From assembly GCA_001604185.1 (NCBI GenBank), contig LVAV01000006.1, positions 47,504-111,503 of the forward strand: a DNA stretch of 64,000 nt. Direction: 5' to 3'. This document shows, piece by piece, positions 26,642 to 35,031 of the stretch. The notes under the pieces are model-generated. The model searched no databases, was not told where the DNA came from, and saw only the letters and a list, made by a program, of their open reading frames with translations. Positions within the stretch are counted from its first letter, which is position 1. Each line of letters begins with the position of its first letter. Source of the stretch: Clostridiales bacterium Firm_16 (GTDB lineage Bacteria > Bacillota > Clostridia > Saccharofermentanales > Saccharofermentanaceae). Position numbers and translations under genes: made by a program.

Positions 26642-27301
26642 TCAGCACATACCGGCAATCTTATCCGGCAGGTTGGCCATGGCGTCCTGCGCCGTCTCGA
26701 AAGTCAGAAGTTTTCCGATGACACCCGTGTCCGGTCTCGGGAAGATAAAAGGAAGATCCGTCTCGCCCAGACCCGGTCGTACCGGGAAAGCCAGCTTCTC
26801 TTCTTCAATGGAGAACTGCGCATCCACGCCGGGCTTATTGCCTCTGGCATCCACACGGATCCACTGACCCAGGGATTCGAAATAGATGGCATTCAGGCCG
26901 TGGAGGATCAGCGGGGATTCGTCGTTATTCTCATCCAGCCGCAGATACTGGTAGCAAAGTCCCGCCGGAATACCCGCCGCACGCAGGATCGCACAGAGCA
27001 GATGAGACTTGCCGAAACAAAGTCCGGTCCGCTTATCCAGCACTTCCGAAGCCCGCAGGCATAGTTCTTTTCGCCGGGCATCGGCGCTGTGGGAGATCTC
27101 GTCCCGTACGAATTCGAAGGCGCGGGAGGCGAACTCGATCTCCGGATCGAGGTAGGTCGGCTCCTTGCCCTCGGCCAGATCGTGCATGACCTTCTCCATC
27201 AGATAATTGGCGATATAGACGACCTTGATGTGATTGTGGTTGATATATTCGCTGACCTCGAGATATTCCTCGAAGTTCTCGGCTTTAGTAAAGAATTCCA
27301 T
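26642..27301 (-). CDS. Transglutaminase-like (papain-fold) protein
   Basis: 219 residues without a signal peptide. The transglutaminase-like triad is visible: Cys in TGLCFGKSHLLCAILRAAGI, His in LILHGLNAIYF and Asp in WIRVDARG. Such cytoplasmic members are proteases, amidases or inactive scaffolds; the substrate is unknown. It stands alone upstream of tRNA-Cys on the same strand. Confidence 0.85.
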   Translation of the reverse strand: MEFFTKAENFEEYLEVSEYINHNHIKVVYIANYLMEKVMHDLAEGKEPTYLDPEIEFASRAFEFVRDEISHSADARRKELCLRASEVLDKRTGLCFGKSHLLCAILRAAGIPAGLCYQYLRLDENNDESPLILHGLNAIYFESLGQWIRVDARGNKPGVDAQFSIEEEKLAFPVRPGLGETDLPFIFPRPDTGVIGKLLTFETAQDAMANLPDKIAGMC

Positions 27302-27352
27302 ATGTGCGCCTCGCTTTCGGAAAGTGTTCCTATTGTATCACAAAGGCGCCCC

Positions 27353-28135
27353 TCATGCGGGATCTTTCGGGAAAAACATCCGTCGTCCGTCTTTCTCGAC
27401 GATCTCGAATTCCACTTCATACACCTGCTTCAGCAGGTCCGGCCGCAGTACTTCCTGCGTGCTGCCCTTCTCCACCACGTGGCCGTGGGACAGCAGGATG
27501 GAGTGGTCGCAGAACCGTTCCACCAGATTGAAATCGTGCATGACTACGATGACGCTGACCTCGCCCTGGTCCACTTTCTTTCTCAGCATGGACAGGATCC
27601 CCAGCTGGTGTTTCACGTCCAGGTTCGACGTAGGCTCGTCCAGCAAGATCCAGGGCGTCGTCTGGGTCAGGGCCCGTGCGATCAGTGTCCGCTGCCGTTC
27701 GCCGCCGGAAAGCGAGGAGAAATCCCGATCCCGAAGTTCCAGGATCTCCACGTTCTCCATGGCCTCCCGCACGATCTTATCGTCCTCCTCCGTGTCCGGG
27801 TCGAAGGTTTTCTTATACGGGTATCTGGCCATGCGTACCACGTCTTCTACGGCAAAAGGACTTTCGCCGTTGTGGCTCTGGGGTACCCATGCGACTTGAC
27901 GCCCCAGGTCCCGAGGTGTGTAATCCGAGATACTCTTCCCGGCGATCTCCACGGAGCCCGCCGTACTCTTGATCTGAGAAAGGAAATGCCGCAGGAGAGT
28001 GGTTTTGCCTGAGCCGTTGGGGCCCAGAAGTGCCGTCATATGTCCCTGGGAGAAGGTGTAGGAAATGTCGGTCAGGATCTCCTTCTTCGCACCCGACGGG
28101 CGGTAGGACAGATCCGATACTTCGATGTTGTTCAT
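27353..28135 (-). CDS. btuD: Cobalamin ABC transporter ATP-binding protein (BtuD-like)
   Basis: 260 residues, FecE/BtuD-type ATPase: Walker A GPNGSGKTT, signature LSGGERQRTLIARAL, Walker B ILLDEPTS and a switch His in VVMHDF. ATG 28135 overlaps the permease stop by four bases (ATGA) and has aaaggagg upstream. Substrate assignment as vitamin B12 rests on the cobalamin riboswitch ahead of the operon. Confidence 0.9.
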   Translation of the reverse strand: MNNIEVSDLSYRPSGAKKEILTDISYTFSQGHMTALLGPNGSGKTTLLRHFLSQIKSTAGSVEIAGKSISDYTPRDLGRQVAWVPQSHNGESPFAVEDVVRMARYPYKKTFDPDTEEDDKIVREAMENVEILELRDRDFSSLSGGERQRTLIARALTQTTPWILLDEPTSNLDVKHQLGILSMLRKKVDQGEVSVIVVMHDFNLVERFCDHSILLSHGHVVEKGSTQEVLRPDLLKQVYEVEFEIVEKDGRRMFFPKDPA

Positions 28136-29193
28136 TCCTTCGCCTCCTTTCTTCTCTGCTTCCAAAGAAGGTACAGGAAATACGGCGCGCCCGTCACCTG
28201 GGTGATGGCGCCTACTGCGATCTCCGCCGGCGGGGCTACCGTACGGCTGATGGTGTCGCAGAGGATCATGAAGATCGCACCGCCCAGGAGGGACAGTGGG
28301 ATCAGTCTTCGGTTCTTAGGTCCGGTGAGGATCCGCATGATATGCGGGATAATGAGGCTGACAAAGCCGATGATACCGCTGACCGAGACGCTTGCGGCCA
28401 CCAGAAGAGATGTGGCCACGACCGCGATCGTACGGGTCCTTTTGACAGAGACGCCCATGCTCTGGGCCTCCTGATCGCCGAATGTCAGCATATCCAGTTC
28501 TCGTCCCAGCAGAGTGAAACAGATCACCGCCGCCAGCAGTACCAGTCCCATGAAGCCCACTTTGATCCAGGACGACGCCGAGAAGCTTCCCAGCATCCAC
28601 AGGTATACCTGCTCCAGTTTCTCCCGGTTCCACATCATGATGATGGTGATGCCCGCCGTCAGCATAGACGAACAGGCGATGCCCGCCAGCAGGATGCTGG
28701 TGACGGAGCGGGAGGTGGTGATATGGGCCACACGGAAAACCAGAAGCATCGTCAGCATGGCGCCCACGAAGGCGAAGAACCAGATGCTGCTGATGCCGGC
28801 AATGGTAAACGTCACACCGAAAGCAATGGCGATGGCAGCGCCGAAAGCCGCGCCGGAGCTGATTCCCAGCACCTGGGGATCCGAAAGCGGATTTCTGAAA
28901 AGCGCCTGCAGCACTACGCCCGCGGCCGCAAGTCCGGAACCTACCAGGCCCGCCAGCAGTACTCTCGGGAGACGTACGCTCCAGATGATGGTGTCATGGG
29001 TCTTCGGAACATTCGCCAGGAGCGACTCCTTCGACGTGAAGGGCAGTCTCGCCAGAACGATCCTTGCTGTCTCGCTGAAGGGGATCTTCACCGCACCCAC
29101 CGAAGTGGCAAAAATGACAAGCGCGGCCAGAAGGAGTGCAAGGCTCCCTCCGGCCGCGATCAAAGGCCATGTTTTTAATGGCTGTCTTCTCAT
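28132..29193 (-). CDS. btuC: Cobalamin ABC transporter permease (BtuC-like, FecCD family)
   Basis: 353 residues with about nine to ten membrane segments. FecCD hallmarks: RLPRVLLAGLVGSGLAAAGV, QALFRNPLSDPQVLGISSGA, and ISVSGIIGFVSLIIPHI-like stretch near the coupling helices. It lies five bases after the binding-protein gene. Confidence 0.92.
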   Translation of the reverse strand: MRRQPLKTWPLIAAGGSLALLLAALVIFATSVGAVKIPFSETARIVLARLPFTSKESLLANVPKTHDTIIWSVRLPRVLLAGLVGSGLAAAGVVLQALFRNPLSDPQVLGISSGAAFGAAIAIAFGVTFTIAGISSIWFFAFVGAMLTMLLVFRVAHITTSRSVTSILLAGIACSSMLTAGITIIMMWNREKLEQVYLWMLGSFSASSWIKVGFMGLVLLAAVICFTLLGRELDMLTFGDQEAQSMGVSVKRTRTIAVVATSLLVAASVSVSGIIGFVSLIIPHIMRILTGPKNRRLIPLSLLGGAIFMILCDTISRTVAPPAEIAVGAITQVTGAPYFLYLLWKQRRKEAKE

Positions 29194-29198
29194 TTCAT

Positions 29199-30275
29199 TT
29201 ATGCTGCCTTCTCTTCAGCGAAAGCCTCCGGATAGAAAAGCTTTGCCAGTGTCTCTACCGCGTCAGCGTTTCTCGGTCCCTGGCGATCCAGAGAGTCAGT
29301 GTTGATTGCATAGACATGCTTCTCTTTTACGGCACGCAGATCCGAATACGGAGCTGTTGTGGCAAAAGAACTTGCAGCCCATTCCGGGATGATGATCACA
29401 TCCGGGTCCGCCTCGATCAGCTTCTCCTGTGTGTAGGACCAGTCTGTTACTTCCTCAGCAACATTGATACCGCCGGCAGCAGTGATGATCTCGTGGATGA
29501 ATGTGTTACCACCGCAGGTGTAGTCGCCCTGATCACCGAAAGATACTACATAGTAAACCTTCGGAGCGTTGGCCTTATCGTCCTTGATGGTCTCTTCTAC
29601 AGCTGCGACCTTCTCCTTCATGGTAGCGATAACGTCAGATGCTTCCTTGTTGGCATCCAGGACCTGACCCATAGTGGTGATCATGGAATATACGCCGTCG
29701 ACCTTGGTCTCGTCATTTACGATGATGACCTTTACGCCCAGGCCTGTGAGCTGCTCATAGGATTCTTTAGAGAAAATAGAGGATGCGATTACCAGATCCG
29801 GGTTCAGCTCGACGATCTTCTCGATGTTCGGCTTGTCGATGTTACCTACAGAATCAATGGATGTAACATCTTCCGGATAGTTGCAGTAATCGGTACGGCC
29901 AACCAGGATATCCTTCTTGCCCAGTGCGCAGATTACTTCTGTGCAAGCCGGACCGCAGGATACGATCTTCTTCGGAGCTGCCTCGATGGTGACCTTGTTG
30001 CCATAAGAGTCTGTGTACTCTACAGGATACGTGGTAGCATCACCGGTTGCTGCGGATGTAGCCTCTGTGGTCGCTTCTGTTGTAGCTTCTGTTGTAGCCT
30101 CAGTGGTGGTTTCTTCGGTGGTAGTAGTAGCCTCAGTCGTAGTAGCCTCTGTGGTCGTTGTAGCTGCTGTAGTAGTAGCAGTTGTGGTCTCCGATGTTTT
30201 GGAGTCACAGCCACATACACCCATGACCAGAGCCAGCGCCATGGACAGCGCTGCCACCTTCATAGATTTCTTCAT
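29199..30275 (-). CDS. btuF: Cobalamin-binding lipoprotein (BtuF-like)
   Basis: 358 residues. The signal peptide ends in MGVCGC; a Thr/Glu/Ala repeat linker of about 60 residues precedes a class III binding fold (KKIVSCGPACTEVICALGKK, DLVIASSIFSKESYEQLTGL, PDVIIIPEWA). It should deliver B12 or cobinamide to BtuCD. First gene of the operon, about 55 bases downstream of the riboswitch; ggag precedes the ATG. Confidence 0.9.
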   Translation of the reverse strand: MKKSMKVAALSMALALVMGVCGCDSKTSETTTATTTAATTTTEATTTEATTTTEETTTEATTEATTEATTEATSAATGDATTYPVEYTDSYGNKVTIEAAPKKIVSCGPACTEVICALGKKDILVGRTDYCNYPEDVTSIDSVGNIDKPNIEKIVELNPDLVIASSIFSKESYEQLTGLGVKVIIVNDETKVDGVYSMITTMGQVLDANKEASDVIATMKEKVAAVEETIKDDKANAPKVYYVVSFGDQGDYTCGGNTFIHEIITAAGGINVAEEVTDWSYTQEKLIEADPDVIIIPEWAASSFATTAPYSDLRAVKEKHVYAINTDSLDRQGPRNADAVETLAKLFYPEAFAEEKAA

Positions 30276-30329
30276 GATTTACTCCATTTCTGCTCTTCTC
30301 CCATCCCCGAAAAGAACGAAAAAAACTAG

Positions 30330-30515
30330 ACTCATCGGCAGGTCTCCTGGCTTACCCGTATAACCTACTTTCCAAGCCTTCTCAATACTCCCGCCTTGCA
30401 ACAGCAAGCATCAATGACCAATCTGGATTTCGTACCGGGTTACAGTAGTGGGGGCTGCTACGGATCTTCACCGTATTCCCTATTCTCCTCTTTTACAAGG
30501 CACCGATGGCACACA
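30330..30515 (-). promoter_or_regulatory. Cobalamin (AdoCbl-type) riboswitch
   Basis: Read on the minus strand, the conserved blocks appear in order: GGTGCC, AATAGGGAA, GGTGAAGATCC, GCAGCCCCCACTACTGT, and AAGCCAGGAGACCTGCC close to the btuF start. These are the core elements and B12-box of cobalamin riboswitches. B12 binding normally reduces expression of the downstream transporter. The exact 5' edge is estimated. Confidence 0.95.
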
Positions 30516-30518
30516 TAT

Positions 30519-30546
30519 ATTATACAAAAACCGCCCTCTTACAATA
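30519..30546 (-). promoter_or_regulatory. Promoter of the btu operon
   Basis: TTGTAA (30546-30541), 16-base spacer and TATAAT (30524-30519) just upstream of the riboswitch. The -35 falls in the loop of the preceding gene's terminator. Confidence 0.7.
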
Positions 30547-30563
30547 AAGAGAGCGGTTCTTGG
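30526..30563 (-). terminator. Terminator of the 283-residue lipoprotein gene
   Basis: Stem AACCGCTCTC...GAGGGCGGTT with a loop of about 13 bases, then five T on the minus strand. It overlaps the btu promoter. Confidence 0.8.
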
Positions 30564-30614
30564 GAGTTTTCACAAATCTTTTCTCTTATTAAAGAGAAAA
30601 TCCGTTCAGTCGTT

Positions 30615-31466
30615 TCAGCCTTCGAAACCGATGATCTTGGCGTATGCCTTACCTGTCTCCTCAGTCTCCTTGCCGGCAGTAAAGAGGAAGACCTCGCAGG
30701 ACTCTGTATCTACGAAGCCCCAGCCTGTGCCGGAATCAGCAGTGATGGTGATGATCTTGTACTTGCCACTGTCCTTGATGTCGACCTTGGCGCTGGCATC
30801 ATCAGACTTACCGAAATCCGGAGCCTCGATGACTTTCTTCAGGGAATCGGCATCCTTCAGCTGCAGGTAAACGACAGCTGCTGCACCCTCAGAGCTGATG
30901 GAGAAACCTGTAAGACCCACCGTACCCTTCGGAGCATCGCTGTTTGTACCGGGAGCATCGGAATCCACGCCCAGCAGGAGGAATCCATCCTGCTCCAGCT
31001 TCTTTTTCAGATCGGCAACCTTGTCGTTCTTGAACTTGGTCAGGTCAACCTCCGGAAGAGTGAAACCTGCACCGCTTGTCTCGGATGTTTCAGAAGTTTC
31101 ACCGGCCTCGGAAGACTCAGCTGTCTCCGATGTCTCGGCTGTCTCGCTGCTTTCCTGGGTCTCGTCGGAAGCTGCGGCAGTAGTCTCGTCAGTTGTCTCG
31201 CCTGCTGCTGTAGTCTCCTCTGTTGTCTCTTCGGTTGTTTCCTCAGAAGAAGCTTCTGTTGTGGTCTCCTCGGAAGATGCTTCCGTGGTAGTTTCCTCTG
31301 TGGTCGTTTCTTCCTCGGTTGTAGTTGTCTCTTCCTCAGTAGTTGTTGTTACTTCGGTTGTCTCTTCCTTCGTCGCCTTTGTTGTCTCATCTGTGTTCTT
31401 CTCACAAGCACATACAGATACACACAGCGCCAGCGCTGTCAGGATCGTTGCGATTCTTTTCTTCAT
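30615..31466 (-). CDS. Lipoprotein, paralogue A of a tandem pair
   Basis: 283 residues. The signal peptide ends in SVCAC, then about 110 residues of Thr/Glu/Ser/Ala repeats and a C-terminal domain of about 145 residues. That domain shares PKGTVGLTG, a following amphipathic strand, a WGFVDTESCEVFLF hairpin and a final IIGFEG with the next gene upstream, so the two are duplicates. Function unknown. The ribosome site is aagga upstream of ATG 31466. Confidence 0.8.
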   Translation of the reverse strand: MKKRIATILTALALCVSVCACEKNTDETTKATKEETTEVTTTTEEETTTTEEETTTEETTTEASSEETTTEASSEETTEETTEETTAAGETTDETTAAASDETQESSETAETSETAESSEAGETSETSETSGAGFTLPEVDLTKFKNDKVADLKKKLEQDGFLLLGVDSDAPGTNSDAPKGTVGLTGFSISSEGAAAVVYLQLKDADSLKKVIEAPDFGKSDDASAKVDIKDSGKYKIITITADSGTGWGFVDTESCEVFLFTAGKETEETGKAYAKIIGFEG

Positions 31467-31543
31467 TTTTCTTTTTTCCTTCTTCTTTTCTTGTTCTATT
31501 TATAACGGCACGCCCGAGCCGGTATAAACTTTATGATTCAGGA

Positions 31544-32371
31544 TCAGACACTGAATCCCAGCTGCTTAGCGAGCTTGGTGTCTTCCTGATAATCACCGGC
31601 AACGTTCTCTTCGATAAAGAAGTAACCGGTCTTCATGTCCAGTGTACCCCAGATCTTATCGTCCTTGTTGGAGAGGATCAGTGTATCACCCTTGGTCTCA
31701 ACGTCTGTACCATTGGAAGCGATCTGCTCAGCCAGAAGCTTCAGGTCGTCCTCTGTGTAGGACTGGTTCAGAGCGATCTCGATGTAGAAATACATCATGC
31801 TCATATCAGAGGAGATAGCCGCCATACCAACGGTTCCTTTCGGGAAAGAACTCTCGCTCACATAGGTGGTGAAGTCCATGATCATGTAATTATTGCTCTT
31901 GAGGTCTGAGCACCAGTCTCTGGCATCTTTATTCTTGAGGCTGTTCACATCGAAGTTGAACAGAGAACCCAGATCGATGGTCGTGCTCGTGCCAGCCGGA
32001 TCCTTCGTTGTATCGTCAGAAGTTTCCTCGGTTGTTGTGGTTTCTTCCTCCGTGGTGGTTGTCTCCTCCTCGGTGGTCGTGGTTTCTTCTTCTGTCTCTT
32101 CTGTAGTTTCTTTCTTAGTCTTCTCAGTCGGATCCTCTTCTGTCTCGTCCGGATCCTCTTCTTTCTTAGTCTTCTTAGTCTTCTTGGTCTCGTCCTCGTC
32201 GTCATCGTCGTCTTTATCGTCTTTGTCATCTTTGTCGTCATCGTCATCGTCGACGTCTGCTTCGGACTTAGTATCTCTTCTTGTTCTTGTGGAAGATGTA
32301 TCCTTGGAACAAGCACATACGGAAGCGGCCATAGCCAGGGCCAGTAAAACTGCTGCGATTTTCTTACTCAT
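31544..32371 (-). CDS. Lipoprotein, paralogue B of a tandem pair
   Basis: 275 residues. The signal peptide ends in SVCAC; the linker is first Asp/Lys-rich (about 30 residues nearly all Asp, Glu or Lys) then Thr/Glu-rich. The C-terminal domain of about 140 residues aligns with its neighbour (PKGTVGMAA, WGTLDMKTGYFFIE, QLGFSV). An Asp/Glu-rich segment might bind metal ions, but this is speculation. aaggag precedes the ATG; an extended -10 (TGGTACAAT) lies about 60 bases upstream. Confidence 0.8.
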   Translation of the reverse strand: MSKKIAAVLLALAMAASVCACSKDTSSTRTRRDTKSEADVDDDDDDKDDKDDKDDDDDEDETKKTKKTKKEEDPDETEEDPTEKTKKETTEETEEETTTTEEETTTTEEETTTTEETSDDTTKDPAGTSTTIDLGSLFNFDVNSLKNKDARDWCSDLKSNNYMIMDFTTYVSESSFPKGTVGMAAISSDMSMMYFYIEIALNQSYTEDDLKLLAEQIASNGTDVETKGDTLILSNKDDKIWGTLDMKTGYFFIEENVAGDYQEDTKLAKQLGFSV

Positions 32372-32597
32372 ATTGTTCTCCTTTGTCTAACTGTTGTCAT
32401 TTCTACTACTTCTTCGGGGTAGATTGTACCACTTTCCCGCCATATGTCTTCCACTGACGGACTCGAATCTACGAAATGCACAACTCCTTTTTATCTTATG
32501 TTCTTTCTTTTTGGCGATTTCCCGCCATTCAGAAAGCCTTTGCGCTATTCACGGACGTCTTTCTGAACATTACCAGTTTCTCACTAATACCGGGCAC

Positions 32598-32640
32598 AAA
32601 AAAGCGGGGGATCCGCCAATTAATGTGGCGTATCCCCCGA
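32598..32640 (-). terminator. Terminator of the HD-GYP gene
   Basis: Long stem CGGGGGATACGCCA...TGGCGGATCCCCCG followed by CTTTTTTG on the minus strand, about 25 bases after the stop. Confidence 0.9.
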
Positions 32641-32664
32641 CCTTCTCCAAATTATGACCGATTC

Positions 32665-34797
32665 TCAGTCGACGCGATAGCGGGCTTCTACTTCCCGGAC
32701 CCGTGCCTCAGATTCCACGAAAGCCTCTACGATCCGTGGATCGAAGTGCTTGCCGGCGCCTTCCGAAATGATACTCATGGCCTTCTCGATGGTGAAAGGT
32801 TCCTTATAGCTTCTTCTGGAAACCAACGCGTCGAAAACGTCTGCCACCGCCATGACTCTTGCCGACAGCGGAATGTCTTCGCCCTTGAGGTGCTGCGGGT
32901 ATCCGCTGCCGTCCCACTTCTCGTGGTGGGAATGGGCCATGTGCTTGGCCTGCTGCAGGTAGCCGCTCTCGGTGACGTTCTCGATGGCCTTGCAGATGAT
33001 CTCGTAACCGGACTGGGCATGACTCTTCATGATTTCGAACTCTTCATCCGTCAGCTTGCCGGGCTTATTGAGCACGGCATCCGGCACATTGATCTTACCG
33101 ATATCGTGAAGCGGAGCCGCACGTACAACGTTGCCGATATATTCTTCCGTGATCTTGCCCGGGAATTCACCCTTCTCTTTCAGTCTTTCCAGAATGATCC
33201 TTGCGTATTCGGCGGTCTTACGGATATGGTCACCGGTACACTTGTCACGGCTCTCGATGATATCCGCCAGCACCATGAGGAGTCCGCCCTGCATCTTGTC
33301 GATCTGTCTTGATTTCTCACGGATATCCGACAGGTACTGCATACTCTCTTCCGTAGTCTGGGAGTACGCACAGTACAGATTCTCGATCTCGTCGCCGGTC
33401 CGGATGTCCAGGGACTTGATCCTCTCGACGCTGTCATTTCTTTCTTGTGTCGATGTATAGGCAAAAGCACTGGCTCCGTGGCTCATGGCATTCAACGGGT
33501 AGATGATATGATAATCTGCCAGCCACAGTCCGAAGGTCAGTACCATGATGAAGAATCCCAGGAAGAGGGAGATCTGCTTGGCCAGAAAAACTCTGGTGTT
33601 GTCCACAAGCTTGGTCATTTCGATATCTACACCGAGGTAGGCTACACATCGTCCGTTGCTGTCAAAGAGCGGGCGATACACAGTCAGCAGCCATCCATAC
33701 GTATCGTTGGTGACGATCGGTTCGATCTCCGCACCGCGAAGAAGTGCATCTTTCAATCCGACGAAAGATTCGTCAAAAGGCTGAATCTCTCCGGTTTCAT
33801 AGCCGGGAGTATCTTCCGTATCCATATCGAATACGACATGGCAGCCGTCCGGACGGATCTGGTATACATACATGTAGGCAATATCACTTGAAGTACTGAA
33901 GACCTGGTTCAGTTTCGCCTTAGTTTCCAGGTAACCCGGTGCCGCTTCACCTTGTTCAAGGAATGTGTCGACCTTATCTGCATCGATACAGCTCTCCATA
34001 TACCTCGCGATACCTTCGCCGAAGGCGGAGTGATCTTCGATGGTGGTCTTGCGGTCCAGGATATATCCGATACCGACGGCCACTACCGCAACCAGCGTGA
34101 TAGCAACAGACAGAAGGAGCATCAGTTTTGCACGGAGCGAAAGATGCCGCACCTCGATTTTGTTGATCCTTTCCAGTTCCTCATCGTCCAGCGGCTTCTG
34201 CTGCCAGCCGTTCATCTGCAGTTTCTTCAGGAAGGATTTCGGCAACAGCCAGAATACGATGGCCGCCAGGAGGACCGATATGGTCTTGTCCATCAGGTCA
34301 ACGATCAGGTCAGCGCTCAGCTGAGAGATGAACTCGCTGGATACTGTCTTATGGATCTTCTCGGCGATAGCTGCGCTGGCGCCTTCTCCACCGAATCCGA
34401 ACAGGAACCAGGTCAGAAGCGATCCCAGTCCGCCGCCGGCCAGTGTCAGGCAGAGGATCATGGGAATGACCGAACGCTTCTTTAAGCCGTGTCTGCAGAA
34501 ACCGGCTACGATAACGGCGATCATTACATTCAGAGTTCCATAATAGATAGAAGCGGAATCGTTAAAGGCGAAGGTCCTTACCAGATTCGTAAGAAGTCCG
34601 CCTGCAATGGCAGGAAGCGCACCGCCTACCATAGATGTCAGGATAGTGCCCACAGAGTCCATATACATGGGCCATCCGAAGTAATCGTTCACACGCGACA
34701 GCGCGATATTGAGTGCTAAACAAAAAGCGGCTAAGCCAATCAGCCTTGCAGCGGCTATCCAGAATGACTTTCGCGTACCAAGAACATGCTGTTCCAT
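32665..34797 (-). CDS. Membrane sensor with HD-GYP phosphodiesterase domain
   Basis: 710 residues. The N-terminal 200 residues contain about six membrane segments (WPMYMDSVGTILTSMVGGAL and later), resembling membrane-embedded sensor regions. After another helix near 230-255 comes an extracytoplasmic Cache-like domain (YMYVYQIRPDG, GWLLTVYRPLFDSNGRCVAYLG), a further helix, a linker helix, and a C-terminal HD-GYP domain: APLHDIGKI, HHEKWDGSGYPQHLKGEDIP and ARVMAVADVFDALVS. HD-GYP enzymes hydrolyse cyclic di-GMP or related dinucleotides. ATG 34797 is used; a GTG at 34830 with gagggg upstream is an alternative. Confidence 0.87.
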   Translation of the reverse strand: MEQHVLGTRKSFWIAAARLIGLAAFCLALNIALSRVNDYFGWPMYMDSVGTILTSMVGGALPAIAGGLLTNLVRTFAFNDSASIYYGTLNVMIAVIVAGFCRHGLKKRSVIPMILCLTLAGGGLGSLLTWFLFGFGGEGASAAIAEKIHKTVSSEFISQLSADLIVDLMDKTISVLLAAIVFWLLPKSFLKKLQMNGWQQKPLDDEELERINKIEVRHLSLRAKLMLLLSVAITLVAVVAVGIGYILDRKTTIEDHSAFGEGIARYMESCIDADKVDTFLEQGEAAPGYLETKAKLNQVFSTSSDIAYMYVYQIRPDGCHVVFDMDTEDTPGYETGEIQPFDESFVGLKDALLRGAEIEPIVTNDTYGWLLTVYRPLFDSNGRCVAYLGVDIEMTKLVDNTRVFLAKQISLFLGFFIMVLTFGLWLADYHIIYPLNAMSHGASAFAYTSTQERNDSVERIKSLDIRTGDEIENLYCAYSQTTEESMQYLSDIREKSRQIDKMQGGLLMVLADIIESRDKCTGDHIRKTAEYARIILERLKEKGEFPGKITEEYIGNVVRAAPLHDIGKINVPDAVLNKPGKLTDEEFEIMKSHAQSGYEIICKAIENVTESGYLQQAKHMAHSHHEKWDGSGYPQHLKGEDIPLSARVMAVADVFDALVSRRSYKEPFTIEKAMSIISEGAGKHFDPRIVEAFVESEARVREVEARYRVD

Positions 34798-34967
34798 ACT
34801 TTCACCCTTACCTTTTGTAGATCTCACCAATCCCCCTCAAAGAGAAACCACACCTAGCGTCATTATATCATTCAGCAAAATAAAAAATCATAAATAACTG
34901 AAAAGTTTTTCTAGTGTTTTAATACTTTTTTGTCAGATCCTGTCCCCGGGAACTCCGGCATCCCATA

Positions 34968-35004
34968 CAAAAACCGGTCCACTGGTTCCCCAGTAGACCG
35001 GTTT
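34968..35004 (-). terminator. Terminator of the GH9 cellulase gene
   Basis: Stem AAACCGGTCTACTGG...CCAGTGGACCGGTTT followed by TTTG on the minus strand, 28 bases after the stop. The 230 bases between this gene and the HD-GYP gene otherwise contain only a TATAAT (34867-34862) for the latter. Confidence 0.85.
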
Positions 35005-35031
35005 CGTCGCTAGTCTTTTTGCCGCGAAAAC

